A DNA stretch of 64,000 nt from an uncultured Leptolyngbyaceae cyanobacterium. Its GTDB lineage: Bacteria > Cyanobacteriota > Cyanobacteriia > Leptolyngbyales > Leptolyngbyaceae. The stretch is from assembly GCA_938023035.1 (NCBI GenBank), contig CALIDI010000011.1, positions 1-64,000 of the forward strand, written 5' to 3'. The notes beneath the pieces are model-generated. The model was not told where the DNA came from. It did not search any database and was given only the letters and a program-made list of their open reading frames with translations. The position numbers were made by a program, and so were the translations under genes. Shown here in pieces: positions 37,891 to 46,549 of this stretch (positions are counted from its first letter, which is position 1; every line of letters starts with the position of its first letter).

Positions 37891-38736
37891 ATGGGTTACG
37901 ACAACGTCTGTAAGTTTTTGGCCGAGCAGTATCCAGCCGATTTCGCCTGTTGGCTGCTCGGTTCTCCGGCAGAAGACGTTCAACCCTTGAAGACCGAACT
38001 CAGCCAGGAGCCGATTCGAGCCGATAGCCTTGTCTTTTTGCAAACCCGTCATCAGCTTTTGCACATTGAGTTTCAGACACTTCCCAACCCTCAGCCCTCG
38101 ATCGCCTTTCGAATGCTTGATTATGCTGTTCGCTTAAAACGCGAATATGGCCTGCCGTTGAGCCAGGTAGTGGTGTTTCTCAAACAAAGCACCTCCGAAC
38201 AGGTCTTTACAGACTACTACCAAGATGAGACGACACTCCACCGCTATCGGGTGATACGGCTATGGGAGCAAGACCCCGCGTTGTTTTTGAAAAATCCAGC
38301 GCTCCTACCATTGGCGACCCTAGCTCGGAGTGATGCACCCGTCGATCTATTACAAACGGTGTCGCAGGCGGTTAATAACCTGAGCGATCGCCAGCAGCGC
38401 AGCAATGTCGCCAGTTGTGTGGAAATTTTGGCTGGGTTACGATTTGACAAGGGGTTGATTCGGCAGTTGTTTGGGGAGGAAATCATGCAGGAATCAGTGA
38501 TTTATCAGGATATTTTGCAGCGAGGCCTGCAACAAGGCTTGCAACAGGGCGTTCAACAGGGAGAAGTGCTAGTCGTCTTGCGACTGCTGCGGCATCAGTT
38601 GGGGGAGATTCCGGCTCAGGTAGAGGAGCAAGTGCGGGGGCTGCCCCTAGAACAGGTAGAGGCATTGGCAGAGGCTCTGCTAAAGTTTAGGCAACTAGCC
38701 GATTTATTGACCTGGTTAGAAAGGCGTGAATATTAA
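37891..38736 (+). CDS. Rpn-family PD-(D/E)XK nuclease-like protein
   Basis: 281 residues. The N-terminal half fits the Rpn/PDDEXK_2 family of recombination-promoting nucleases and transposase-like proteins common in cyanobacteria. RADSLVFLQTRHQLLHIEFQ (about 48-67) holds the Asp and the ExQ/ExK-type active site. LDYAVRLKREYGLPLSQVVV follows. A Gln-rich linker (LQRGLQQGLQQGVQQGE, about 212-228) leads to a C-terminal helical region (LRLLRHQLGEIPAQVEEQVR) matching DUF4351. Such proteins cut DNA in vitro in some species. The cellular role is unsettled. Stand-alone. Confidence 0.85.
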   Translation: MGYDNVCKFLAEQYPADFACWLLGSPAEDVQPLKTELSQEPIRADSLVFLQTRHQLLHIEFQTLPNPQPSIAFRMLDYAVRLKREYGLPLSQVVVFLKQSTSEQVFTDYYQDETTLHRYRVIRLWEQDPALFLKNPALLPLATLARSDAPVDLLQTVSQAVNNLSDRQQRSNVASCVEILAGLRFDKGLIRQLFGEEIMQESVIYQDILQRGLQQGLQQGVQQGEVLVVLRLLRHQLGEIPAQVEEQVRGLPLEQVEALAEALLKFRQLADLLTWLERREY

Positions 38737-39157
38737 TAGCCTGGAATCTGCATCGATACCCGTTAGGGCCACGCCTCTACTCCACACGCCCTACGATTTC
38801 CTTCCAAATTTAGGAGCAGAGGAACCAGACTGAAGCCCCTCTCCCTGTTTGGGAGAGGGATTTAGGGTGAAGGCTAAAGCTAACGGCATGGCTAGCTCTA
38901 TTCTCTTTTCTCTCTTCTGTTTCCTCATTGCGGGTATCGTTAGCCATAAGCAGGCAATCCTAATCAACCGTAAGAAGGGAGGAGTGGAAACTGCGCCCTC
39001 GGGCGATGGGTTTCATGCCTGAAATTAGCTTCAATTTAATGATGCCCAACGACTTAACCACCATCATTCGGGTTGTATCACCAGTGCACGGGCGATCGTC
39101 GAGTCAGGTCATCATCGCTAAGAGCAGCAACAAACCCGCTGAGAGGAAATAACTCAC
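38737..39157. other. Gap of about 420 bases with a repeat relic
   Basis: At 38840-38880 the text CCCCTCTCCCTGTTTGGGAG then GGATTTAGGGTGA resembles the cores of family 1 repeats. No gene is seen. AGAGG lies upstream of the next ATG. Confidence 0.45.
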
Positions 39158-41761
39158 ATGCATGGCTTGCAGGGGGCTATGGCAGCTATCTTTCGGCGAT
39201 ACCGCGCTTTATGTCATGGGTATAAGCGGCGGCTTCGCTTGAATCTGCTGTTCATGGGAGGATGCATGGCCCTACTGATCGGGGAAATAATGGCCGGGGC
39301 AGCAGTAGAATCCCACTATGCCATTACGGGCCGGGCGGCTTTTAACCAGCCAGCGTTTTACCCCATTCAGCAAAGTCTGCCGGTTGATCGCTACCGCCCG
39401 ATCGCCCCCTGGATAGGACGGCTCCTTTTGCCAACTCGCCAAGAACAGGGAGCCAGCGATTGGGTGTGGTTAGAGGTGACCCATGCGCCCACAACGGCCA
39501 AGGAGTTAATTGGCCAGCGCATTCGCCTAGAGTGGAGCCAAAAACCAGATATCCAGCGAGAGGTTACCCTGGGGACACGGGCAGTTCAGTTTGTGCCATT
39601 ATTAAAAACCTTGCAGACAAAGGCCGATCTGTACCCGGATCGGTTAAACGGGCGATCGCAAGTCGGGCCATTGCAGGCGATCGCCGGAGCCAGGCCAAAA
39701 GATGATGTCACCGTCGCCATCTCAGAGGGGAAACTCTTACAGAGACCGGGAGGAGATTGGGTACTGCAAATTGAGCAAGAACCCCGGCTAGAAACAGGGC
39801 GATACTATACCCTGGTAAAAATTCTTGGCCCCGTCCACAATGGCCCGCCAAAGTTTACTCCCTCCGTCTGCCCGGCAGGGCCACCCTGTCCCAGCGAGTT
39901 GTTCCGGGTGCAGCACTATAACCCAGCAACCGGAGCATTTGACGGGGTGCAAGAAACCGTGCGCATTCCCCAACAACCCATGGATGGGAATGGGGTCTAT
40001 GCATCGACTCCCCGCCAGTTGGAAGCATCCCCCGCAGGGGAGGCTGGCTGGTACCTCTACGGTGCCCAAGACCGCACTGGGTTGTTTACAGTCCAAGCGA
40101 TTAAGCCCCGATCGCTGGTGCAACTCAAACCGCAGAAGATTTTGTTGAACCTAGCTCAGAGCCTGAACTATATCAATCAAGAAAATTGGCAGGGGACAGA
40201 GCAGCGCAAGGGCACGCTGCAAACGGTGGTCATCAATCCCTGGGCAGAGACTGCCGAAGAGGTAATAGAGCAATGGCAAGAAGGCGATCGCGCCCTCGTC
40301 ATCCATTTGTTTGGGGGGCGCGGCGGCGCACAGGGGGAAGGAGCAGTCATGGGCACTGTTACCGGCCATTTTGCCTACGGCTTCGCTGAAATCATTCGTG
40401 ACCCCTGGACGCAAGAACTGCAATGGGACATCCATTACGTCCAGGTCTATGCCAACAACACTGAAGGCATCATTTCGGGTGAACACTCCTGGGCTAATTA
40501 CATGGGCAATCTGCAACGGGGCTGGCTAGGGACTCGGCCTGTGGCCGATATCTTGGTTCGGCTGGATACCATCGCCCAGGATTACGACTTTGGCGGGCCT
40601 ATCCTTTCTCCCCTGGGGGAATTAAGCCGACAATTGCGGCTGATTGCCAACCGTTACCGCACAGGAGATGGCACCGGCATTGCCAGTGTCACAGCCGCTA
40701 CCTCCTGCGTGCAAGACTCTAACCAGGCATTGTTCACCACTATTCAAATCATTCGCAAACAGGTAGAGTCGAACCCAGAGATTCAGCACTGGTGGGCCTC
40801 CCATAGGGCAGATCCAACAGTGCAACGGTTTGAGCGCTTGGTCGCCCTAGGAGAAGCTTTAGAGAAGGAACTGGTGCCCTTTGGCCTAGTGCGCCAAGAC
40901 TGGAAAACCAATGCCGATGTGCTAGCAGGGACGCTCACTCGCGGAGATCAATTCGTGCGAGTTGCCGATGGGAGTGAAAACCTGATCAGAGCGTTGGCAA
41001 GCTGGCGCACAATTCTACCGCGACAGGCCCAGGATCAGCTGAGTACATTATTCTTGCGCCATAACGCCGAACTCTGGTACCTGACTACCTATCAGGTCGG
41101 GGGCAATGACCCCACCATTCTACCGATCGCCCCAACCCGCCCCTTTGCCCTCTGGACAGTGCCAGGAACCACCCTGCCCTTACTGACGATTCTGGTCACG
41201 CGCCTGCTGGGGGCCATCCATTGGCCGAACCTCTGGGGGTGGAGCGTGGGGCTGTTAAGCCTATTGAGTTACGGAGCGATCGCCCTACCCCTGGGGTTCT
41301 CTCAAGGTTTTTTACAATGCAAACCCTGGCCAGCTCCCGGGTGGCGCCATGGACTCATTTCCCTACGGCTATTGTTAATGCCAGCTTTCATCGAAGAAGT
41401 CGTGTTTCGCGTAATGCTACTGCCCGATCCTCGCGCGGCCATTACCAGTCAAATGTGGGTGATTTGGGCCATGGGCAGCCTGATTTTATTTGTTATCTAC
41501 CACCCGGTTAACGCTAAAACCTTTTATCCCCCTGGTAATCCGACCTTTTTTCAACCTATCTTTTTGGCGCTAACCGGTCTCCTGGGTCTTGTCTGCACGG
41601 TCGTTTACTTTTTGACTCAGTCACTGCTCCTGATCACCCTACTGCATGGGCTAGTGGTGATTCTTTGGCTGTTGCTCTTAGGGGGGATGGAGCGCTTACA
41701 ATGCAGAGGATCCGGAATCAACACCGGTGAAGAAGACAAATTGATTGAATCAGGCAGATAA
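39158..41761 (+). CDS. Large membrane protein with C-terminal CPBP (Abi) intramembrane protease domain
   Basis: 867 residues. One membrane helix near the N-terminus (LLFMGGCMALLIGEIMAGAA, about 31-50) is followed by a long extracytoplasmic region (about 55-640). That region contains beta-rich text such as GDRALVIHLFGGRGGAQGEG and HYVQVYANNTEGIISGEHSW. About six helices follow. The CPBP motifs are EEVVFR (about 745), a His in FVIYHPVN (about 780) and another in ITLLHGLVVILW (about 827). This is the glutamic intramembrane protease family that includes CAAX-processing enzymes and bacteriocin-immunity proteins. The long N-terminal part is not recognised. Two bases separate its stop from the next small ORF. 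Confidence 0.85.
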   Translation: MHGLQGAMAAIFRRYRALCHGYKRRLRLNLLFMGGCMALLIGEIMAGAAVESHYAITGRAAFNQPAFYPIQQSLPVDRYRPIAPWIGRLLLPTRQEQGASDWVWLEVTHAPTTAKELIGQRIRLEWSQKPDIQREVTLGTRAVQFVPLLKTLQTKADLYPDRLNGRSQVGPLQAIAGARPKDDVTVAISEGKLLQRPGGDWVLQIEQEPRLETGRYYTLVKILGPVHNGPPKFTPSVCPAGPPCPSELFRVQHYNPATGAFDGVQETVRIPQQPMDGNGVYASTPRQLEASPAGEAGWYLYGAQDRTGLFTVQAIKPRSLVQLKPQKILLNLAQSLNYINQENWQGTEQRKGTLQTVVINPWAETAEEVIEQWQEGDRALVIHLFGGRGGAQGEGAVMGTVTGHFAYGFAEIIRDPWTQELQWDIHYVQVYANNTEGIISGEHSWANYMGNLQRGWLGTRPVADILVRLDTIAQDYDFGGPILSPLGELSRQLRLIANRYRTGDGTGIASVTAATSCVQDSNQALFTTIQIIRKQVESNPEIQHWWASHRADPTVQRFERLVALGEALEKELVPFGLVRQDWKTNADVLAGTLTRGDQFVRVADGSENLIRALASWRTILPRQAQDQLSTLFLRHNAELWYLTTYQVGGNDPTILPIAPTRPFALWTVPGTTLPLLTILVTRLLGAIHWPNLWGWSVGLLSLLSYGAIALPLGFSQGFLQCKPWPAPGWRHGLISLRLLLMPAFIEEVVFRVMLLPDPRAAITSQMWVIWAMGSLILFVIYHPVNAKTFYPPGNPTFFQPIFLALTGLLGLVCTVVYFLTQSLLLITLLHGLVVILWLLLLGGMERLQCRGSGINTGEEDKLIESGR

Positions 41762-41762
41762 A

Positions 41763-41879
41763 ATGATTGAGACGATTGAAAACATTGATTGGATGACCGT
41801 TTCCATTGTGGGAGTAGCAGGCTTTATCTTTGTCGGTGGCCTGTTGATGATGTTTACTGGTATCTGGACAAAGCGATAG
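41763..41879 (+). CDS. 38-residue single-pass membrane peptide
   Basis: ATG at 41763 two bases after the stop of the CPBP gene, ending TAG at 41877-41879. It starts MIETIENIDWMTVSIVGVAG and ends MMFTGIWTKR, with one hydrophobic helix (about 12-33) and a basic end. The layout is like the tiny subunits of photosynthetic or other membrane complexes, but it matches none of the Psb, Psa or Pet peptides I know. Its position suggests translational coupling to the CPBP protein. Confidence 0.6.
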   Translation: MIETIENIDWMTVSIVGVAGFIFVGGLLMMFTGIWTKR

Positions 41880-41884
41880 ACCGG

Positions 41885-42961
41885 TTACTCCTCATCAGTC
41901 CTTAAATCCACAGAACGTTCCTGACTGCCCCCCATAGCGACAACTTCGAGATTGGCTGCGCTCTCCAACTGTTCTAGCTGCTGCCAAACCTGATTCATTA
42001 AGCGATCTAACCCTAGGCGCGTCGCCGCTGAAATGACAAAGACAGCTTGGCCGCTGGCTTGCTCTAGCGCGGTCTGAATCTGGGCGACTCGTTCTAACTC
42101 ATGGCCAATCACATCCAGCTTATTGAGAACCACAATTTGCGGGCGATCGCCCAACCCCCGGCCATAGGCAATCAACTCTGATTGAATCGTGTGGTAATCA
42201 GCTAGAGGATCGGCACTCGAACCATCCACCAAGTGCAGCAGTAAGCGCGTGCGCTCAACATGCCGCAAAAAGTCGTAGCCCAGGCCAATACCCTGATGGG
42301 CACCAGCAATCAGCCCTGGAATATCTGCAAAGACCGTGCCATCGCCCGTCGGCTTCCGAACAACCCCCAGGTTGGGCACCAAAGTCGTGAAAGGGTAGTC
42401 AGCAATTTTAGGCCGGGCAGCCGATAAGGCCGCAATCAGAGTCGATTTACCCGCGTTTGGCAGTCCGATGATACCGACCTCTGCCAATAACTTTAGCTCC
42501 AACCGTAGCAGGCGCGTTTCGCCCGGCAAGCCAGGTAGGGCTTTTTCAGGAGCGCGGTTACTGTTGCTCAGAAAGTGAGCATTTCCCAACCCCCCTTTTC
42601 CACCCTTGGCAATGGTGAGGGTTTGCCCAGGTGTAATCAGATCTCCGATCAATTCCCCTGTTTCGGCATCATAAACCACCGTGCCACAGGGCACCTCAAT
42701 CACGCGATCGCGACCCGAAGCACCCGTACAATTATTTGGCCCTCCCCGCTTGCCATTCTCAGCCTTAAAGAGACGAAGGTATTGAAAATCCAACAGGGTT
42801 TGTAAATGTTCCACCGCGACGAGCTGCACATCCCCACCTCGGCCACCATTGCCTCCTGCCGGCCCCCCCGCAGGCACATACTTCTCCCGGCGAAAGGCGA
42901 CAATGCCATCGCCCCCATCCCCAGCCTGCACCTGAATTTCTGCCTGATCAATAAATTGCAT
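41885..42961 (-). CDS. obgE: GTPase ObgE/CgtA
   Basis: 358 residues. The N-terminal Obg fold (1-~158) is glycine-rich ([30 protein letters not shown]). The G domain (~160-330) has P-loop [15 protein letters not shown], switch [30 protein letters not shown] and NKLD. It acts in ribosome assembly and the stringent response. Length is normal for a cyanobacterial Obg with a short C-terminal tail. It converges with the small membrane peptide five bases away. Confidence 0.97.
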   Translation of the reverse strand: MQFIDQAEIQVQAGDGGDGIVAFRREKYVPAGGPAGGNGGRGGDVQLVAVEHLQTLLDFQYLRLFKAENGKRGGPNNCTGASGRDRVIEVPCGTVVYDAETGELIGDLITPGQTLTIAKGGKGGLGNAHFLSNSNRAPEKALPGLPGETRLLRLELKLLAEVGIIGLPNAGKSTLIAALSAARPKIADYPFTTLVPNLGVVRKPTGDGTVFADIPGLIAGAHQGIGLGYDFLRHVERTRLLLHLVDGSSADPLADYHTIQSELIAYGRGLGDRPQIVVLNKLDVIGHELERVAQIQTALEQASGQAVFVISAATRLGLDRLMNQVWQQLEQLESAANLEVVAMGGSQERSVDLRTDEE

Positions 42962-43123
42962 GAATCCAATACCGTTTTATTAAGGCGATTTCTAGGAAAG
43001 ATCCTACTCTTCAAAATAACGCCTTGAGCGGCTTGTCTTGAGCGCAGCCAAAAAGTGGAGAAGGGCGCGGTTGGTTGCGCATCCTTGCTCTTGTCATCTC
43101 TCATAGAGAGGAAACCAGGGCAC

Positions 43124-43270
43124 ATGTCACTTTTGCCCTCACCCTTTTCGGGTATGCCTGGATTGCTCTAATCTCTCTCCCAAATTGGGAGGGGGACTTT
43201 GAGATAGCTCGACCCCCTTCTCCGAACCTAGGAGAAGGGGCTGGGGGATGAGGGCCTGAAAAGGTGGCAT
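43124..43270 (+). repeat. MITE-like palindromic repeat (family 1), copy 3
   Basis: Begins ATGTCACTTTTGCCCTCACC and ends GATGAGGGCCTGAAAAGGTG then GCAT, with internal CTCCCAAATTGGGAG. The length matches copy 1 (147 bases). Confidence 0.8.
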
Positions 43271-43478
43271 GCTCTCGAAAACCAGCCAGTCATTGGTTAG
43301 CTAGAAACGTCACAAGTTAATTATAATCAGCAACGCGATCAATTTAGCTTCTCCGGCAGTTTCTCCCCTTAGCCTATGTTTAGGACAATGCGTAGGATTT
43401 GTTGTCTTCTCGGTTTAGTTTATTTCAGTTGATCGAATGTCTCATCAGATTCATCAGATCTGAAATCGCTGACCTTGC

Positions 43479-43585
43479 TGAATCTGGATAGGAATCACCC
43501 CATTCGCCGTCCTCCCAAATCTCTCCCCTTGCGAGAGGGAACCGGATCTCTAGCCCCTAATGGAAAAGGTTGAGGATGAGGTCAA
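43479..43585 (+). repeat. MITE-like repeat (family 3), copy 3
   Basis: Begins CTGAATCTGGATAGGAATCA then CCCCATTCGCC. It matches the reverse complements of 7490-7562 and 33908-34034. Confidence 0.55.
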
Positions 43586-43797
43586 TTCATACCTTCGTTA
43601 AGAAATGCCGAATGGCTTTTTCTAAATAAGTCTTACCTATCCTATGAAAATTTCTGCCTTAGCAGTACAGAAGCAGATTGTCAAACGGTTATCGCCAGGT
43701 TAGAGTTTATTGCGGGTGAAGGAGGGTTGGGGGCGTTGCCCCTAGCCAAGCGTTCCATCCGTGCACCCTGCCCTCAATCAAGTAGCAATGGCTCTAC

Positions 43798-43853
43798 CGA
43801 TTGAAATCACAGAATGTGGTAGATACCCAGTTAAATGCTGTGCGCTGCAAGGC
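43798..43853 (+). repeat. Dispersed intergenic repeat (family 4), copy 2
   Basis: CGATTGAAATCACAGAAT, then GGTAGATACCCAGTTAAATG and CTGTGCGCTGCAAGGC. It matches the reverse complement of 362-416. Confidence 0.6.
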
Positions 43854-43924
43854 GGCGGCTAGCCAGAATCACCTCGCTTCGACCAGCTCACAAACCTATC
43901 CAAGCTCCAAAATCATATGACACC

Positions 43925-43978
43925 ATCGGGTTTTGCAAAAAACCCGATAGCCGCTGCCCTCCTAAGAAAGCAACGGCT
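43925..43978 (-). terminator. Double hairpin, candidate 3'-end of the 44008 gene
   Basis: ATCGGGTTTT (43925-43934) pairs with AAAACCCGAT (43939-43948) around a four-base loop. Next to it AGCCG (43949-43953) pairs with CGGCT (43974-43978), with inner TGC/GCA pairing. The pair lies 30-80 bases after the minus-strand stop at 44008. No U-tract. Confidence 0.5.
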
Positions 43979-44007
43979 ACACCAACTTAAAAATTTATTG
44001 CGGCGAT

Positions 44008-44325
44008 CTATTTTATGACCTGCTCTAAGGTCTTCTCCAACTCTTGCTGAATGGCAGGCCCCTTCTGGTTAGAGGACTCCATCTTATTAGCATCAGCAGA
44101 ACCTTGCACCTCGTTTAAGCCTTGATTCGAGCGTTGAGTCACTTCCTCTAAAGACTTGGGAGGAGATTGCAGCGTTTTCTCGATGCGGGAGAAGGTTTGA
44201 TCCATTTGGGCTTCGCCCTGACTGAGGCGGCTCGATTGATTCGCCGCGATCGCAGGAATGGCACTAGAAACAAACAAGACGGCACAGATTAACCCAGCAA
44301 GAAGAAACCGAAAAACTGATTGCAT
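44008..44325 (-). CDS. Small exported helical protein
   Basis: 105 residues. Signal peptide (MQSVFRFLLAGLICAVLFVS, cleaved near AIA-AN). The mature part is polar and helical, rich in Gln, Ser and Glu (RLSQGEAQMDQTFSRIEKTL, QKGPAIQQELEKTLEQVIK). It resembles its neighbour at 44515 in layout and composition. Probably a periplasmic stress-type protein. No family is assigned. Confidence 0.65.
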   Translation of the reverse strand: MQSVFRFLLAGLICAVLFVSSAIPAIAANQSSRLSQGEAQMDQTFSRIEKTLQSPPKSLEEVTQRSNQGLNEVQGSADANKMESSNQKGPAIQQELEKTLEQVIK

Positions 44326-44514
44326 TCGAACTTACTCCATTTAAGTTTTGGTTAGACAAGAATGTCAAACCAGCTATTTAGACCATGCTCAGATTAAGAC
44401 CAGTCGATTTATTAGTAAAAATCAGTTGGTTGTAATCTGATTTGATCCAATTGCCACAATGACTTCATCAACTACTGAAGAGTTGAACGAAAACAAAGCT
44501 AGCCAGTAAAAGCT

Positions 44515-44937
44515 TCAACTCTGCAAGCTATTTTTGACAGAGTCTGTAACATCCGCAGCAAAATCTTCGACATTAGAGCTTAACCGCTCCGCTGCATCTT
44601 GGGTTCGTTGCAAGTCTTGCTCAGCCCGTGATTGTACCTGCTCGCTTGCCTTATTTAGCTCAGTTTGAATGCGCCCTGTATCCTGCTTGGCCCGCCCAGA
44701 AATCTGCTTGGATAAACCTTTGACTTGCCCAGTGACTTTTCCAGTCTCCTGCTCAACCTTGCCCATCACCTGCTCAGCCGTTCCTTCTATCTGATTGCCA
44801 AAACCAAAGCCAAAAGGAGCCGCGATCGCAGAATTCGTTCCAACGATTCCCCAAGAAAATGCACTGACTAAAACCAGCAACAGGCCCACAATCAGTCGAT
44901 GTTTCACAGCCGTAAAGAAATGAGTCTTTGTATTCAT
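44515..44937 (-). CDS. CsbD-like exported helical protein
   Basis: 140 residues from the ATG at 44937. A TTG five codons upstream is less likely. Signal peptide (KHRLIVGLLLVLVSAFSWGI, cleaved after AIA). The mature start is Gly/Phe-rich and is followed by CsbD-like text NQIEGTAEQVMGKVEQETGK and TGQVKGLSKQISGRAKQDTG. The rest is an amphipathic Gln/Glu/Ala helix. CsbD proteins are stress-induced. Here the domain is exported. The neighbour at 44008 has the same architecture, and the two may be co-regulated. Confidence 0.72.
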   Translation of the reverse strand: MNTKTHFFTAVKHRLIVGLLLVLVSAFSWGIVGTNSAIAAPFGFGFGNQIEGTAEQVMGKVEQETGKVTGQVKGLSKQISGRAKQDTGRIQTELNKASEQVQSRAEQDLQRTQDAAERLSSNVEDFAADVTDSVKNSLQS

Positions 44938-45150
44938 TGGATTTAACCTCAATCCGTCTTTCCTTACTCTTTTTACTGTGAAATGAAATCCTAAAAATCA
45001 AGCAATAGTTAGAGATTAGGCTGACATTGAAGTCATCCAATTGAGGGAGATAATACTTGTTTCTAAATAATTGTTTCTATGAGTATTGGTTGGAGACAGT
45101 GGAGACGTGGGTTACCTTATCTATTCGCAGGCTTTATCTAGGACTAAGCC

Positions 45151-46347
45151 TTAAGCCTGGGCAGTAAAGTCGTGAATGGCGGCAACGAGTTGATCGATTT
45201 CTGATTCTAGGGTCAAGTAGTGCACACAAGCCCGGACACAGGCTGGATAAAGGAGGGTACGCACAAAAATTTGCCGATCTTCCAAAAATTTCACCAGTTG
45301 GTCTGGCTGCTGGTGCAGCAGCCGAAAGGAGACTAGGCCAGAAACTGGAGGACTGGTGCGGAGGCACTTGACTCCAGGAATGGATGTGAGTTGTAGCCAG
45401 AGTTGGCGGCTGAGCTGTTGAATGCGCTGAAACCGCGTTTCTGGAGAACCATATTGCTGATGCAGCGCGATCGCCGCCCGCAGCCCCCCATAAAGAAAGT
45501 AGGCAGAGGTCGCGACTTCGTAGCAGCGGCCATCGGGTTTGAAGCCGGTCGGGTTGCCGTTGGCATCGGTTGTGATACCGCGCCAGCCAATAAAAGTTGG
45601 GCTGAGCTGTGGGCGAGCTGTAGGGCTGACATAGAGGCCCCCTAAGCCTTCTGGCCCGCAGAGCCATTTATGCCCGGTAAAGGCGTAAAAATCAACTCCG
45701 GTTTCAGGCAGGTTGAGCGCCATGGCTCCCACTGATTGCGCTGCATCAACTAAAACCAGGGGAGGGCGATCGCGGCGATAGCCATGACAGGCGGCCACAA
45801 TCTCCCGCAAAGGCAACACCTGCCCGGTATTCCAAAGAATATGGCCAATTAACACCAGACGAGTGCTGGGGCGGAGATGATCCGCAATCACAGCGAGCGG
45901 ATCCCCCCCATTCAAAGTGGATTGCAACGGGCAAATACTGACCTCAATTCCTGATCGTCGCTGCAACTCTTGCACAGCCGCTACAATGCCGGGGTGCTCA
46001 CAATCTGACATCAGCAAATGGTCGCCATAGCGCCAGTCAATCCCCCAAAGGGCAATATTGCACCCCATCGACACATCTTCGGTCAGGCTGATGGTACTGG
46101 CAACGGTTCCTAACTCAGCGGCGATCGCCTGCCGGGTTTGCTCCGCTTCTCTGGCCATCCAAAGATTGGCCTGACTGGAAAAGGGGCCTAAGGTTTGAAA
46201 CTGCTCCAACCCCTGCTGGATTGCCTGCATCGCTACCATTGGTAACGGCCCCTGCCCACCGTAGTTGAAATAGCACTTCCCCTGCAGGGCGGGAAACTGT
46301 TGCCGAAACTCGGGGAGCGTCAAGCTGGTTAGGGAAGGATCCGTCAT
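45151..46347 (-). CDS. L-cysteine/cystine C-S lyase (C-DES type, PLP-dependent)
   Basis: 398 residues closely following the Synechocystis C-DES sequence I remember. It has KCYFNYGGQGPLP near the start, TEDVSMGCNIALWGIDW, LLMSDCEHPGIVAAVQ, LIGHILWNTGQVLPL, LVDAAQSVGA with the cofactor Asp (about 201), and YAFTGHKWLCGPEGLGGLYV with the PLP-binding Lys (about 227). Such enzymes split cystine to pyruvate, ammonia and a persulfide, feeding iron-sulfur assembly. It belongs to the class V aminotransferases, and NifS-type desulfurase is the alternative. Stand-alone, divergent from the next gene. Confidence 0.88.
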   Translation of the reverse strand: MTDPSLTSLTLPEFRQQFPALQGKCYFNYGGQGPLPMVAMQAIQQGLEQFQTLGPFSSQANLWMAREAEQTRQAIAAELGTVASTISLTEDVSMGCNIALWGIDWRYGDHLLMSDCEHPGIVAAVQELQRRSGIEVSICPLQSTLNGGDPLAVIADHLRPSTRLVLIGHILWNTGQVLPLREIVAACHGYRRDRPPLVLVDAAQSVGAMALNLPETGVDFYAFTGHKWLCGPEGLGGLYVSPTARPQLSPTFIGWRGITTDANGNPTGFKPDGRCYEVATSAYFLYGGLRAAIALHQQYGSPETRFQRIQQLSRQLWLQLTSIPGVKCLRTSPPVSGLVSFRLLHQQPDQLVKFLEDRQIFVRTLLYPACVRACVHYLTLESEIDQLVAAIHDFTAQA

Positions 46348-46549
46348 GGTCAGTATTCGCGAGGACAGTCTTGCATTTTACCAACTGCTCGGCATCGAAC
46401 TATGAGGAATGGGGCGTTAGCTGGTAGCATTGTGCTATGGGCATCGAAAAGTGCGACTTTCCCGCTTGACCCAAGCAAGGTTTACCTAACTCAATTTCGG
46501 CAAGTTTGATTGCATCTGCTCTGGCTGCTTCGGTTGCAACTCTAGACCC

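Larger units (their letters stand above)
42962..44007. other. Repeat-rich gap of about 1 kb
   Basis: No gene. It contains a family 1 copy (43124-43270), a family 3 copy (43479-43585), a family 4 copy (43798-43853) and paired hairpins (43925-43978). Four separate repeats in 1 kb make it the densest repeat cluster of the window. Confidence 0.6.

Noticed and set aside
43925-43978. Double hairpin considered as an attachment site or CRISPR-like repeat
   Set aside because: Only one copy each and close to a gene 3' end, so a terminator or 3' structure is simpler.
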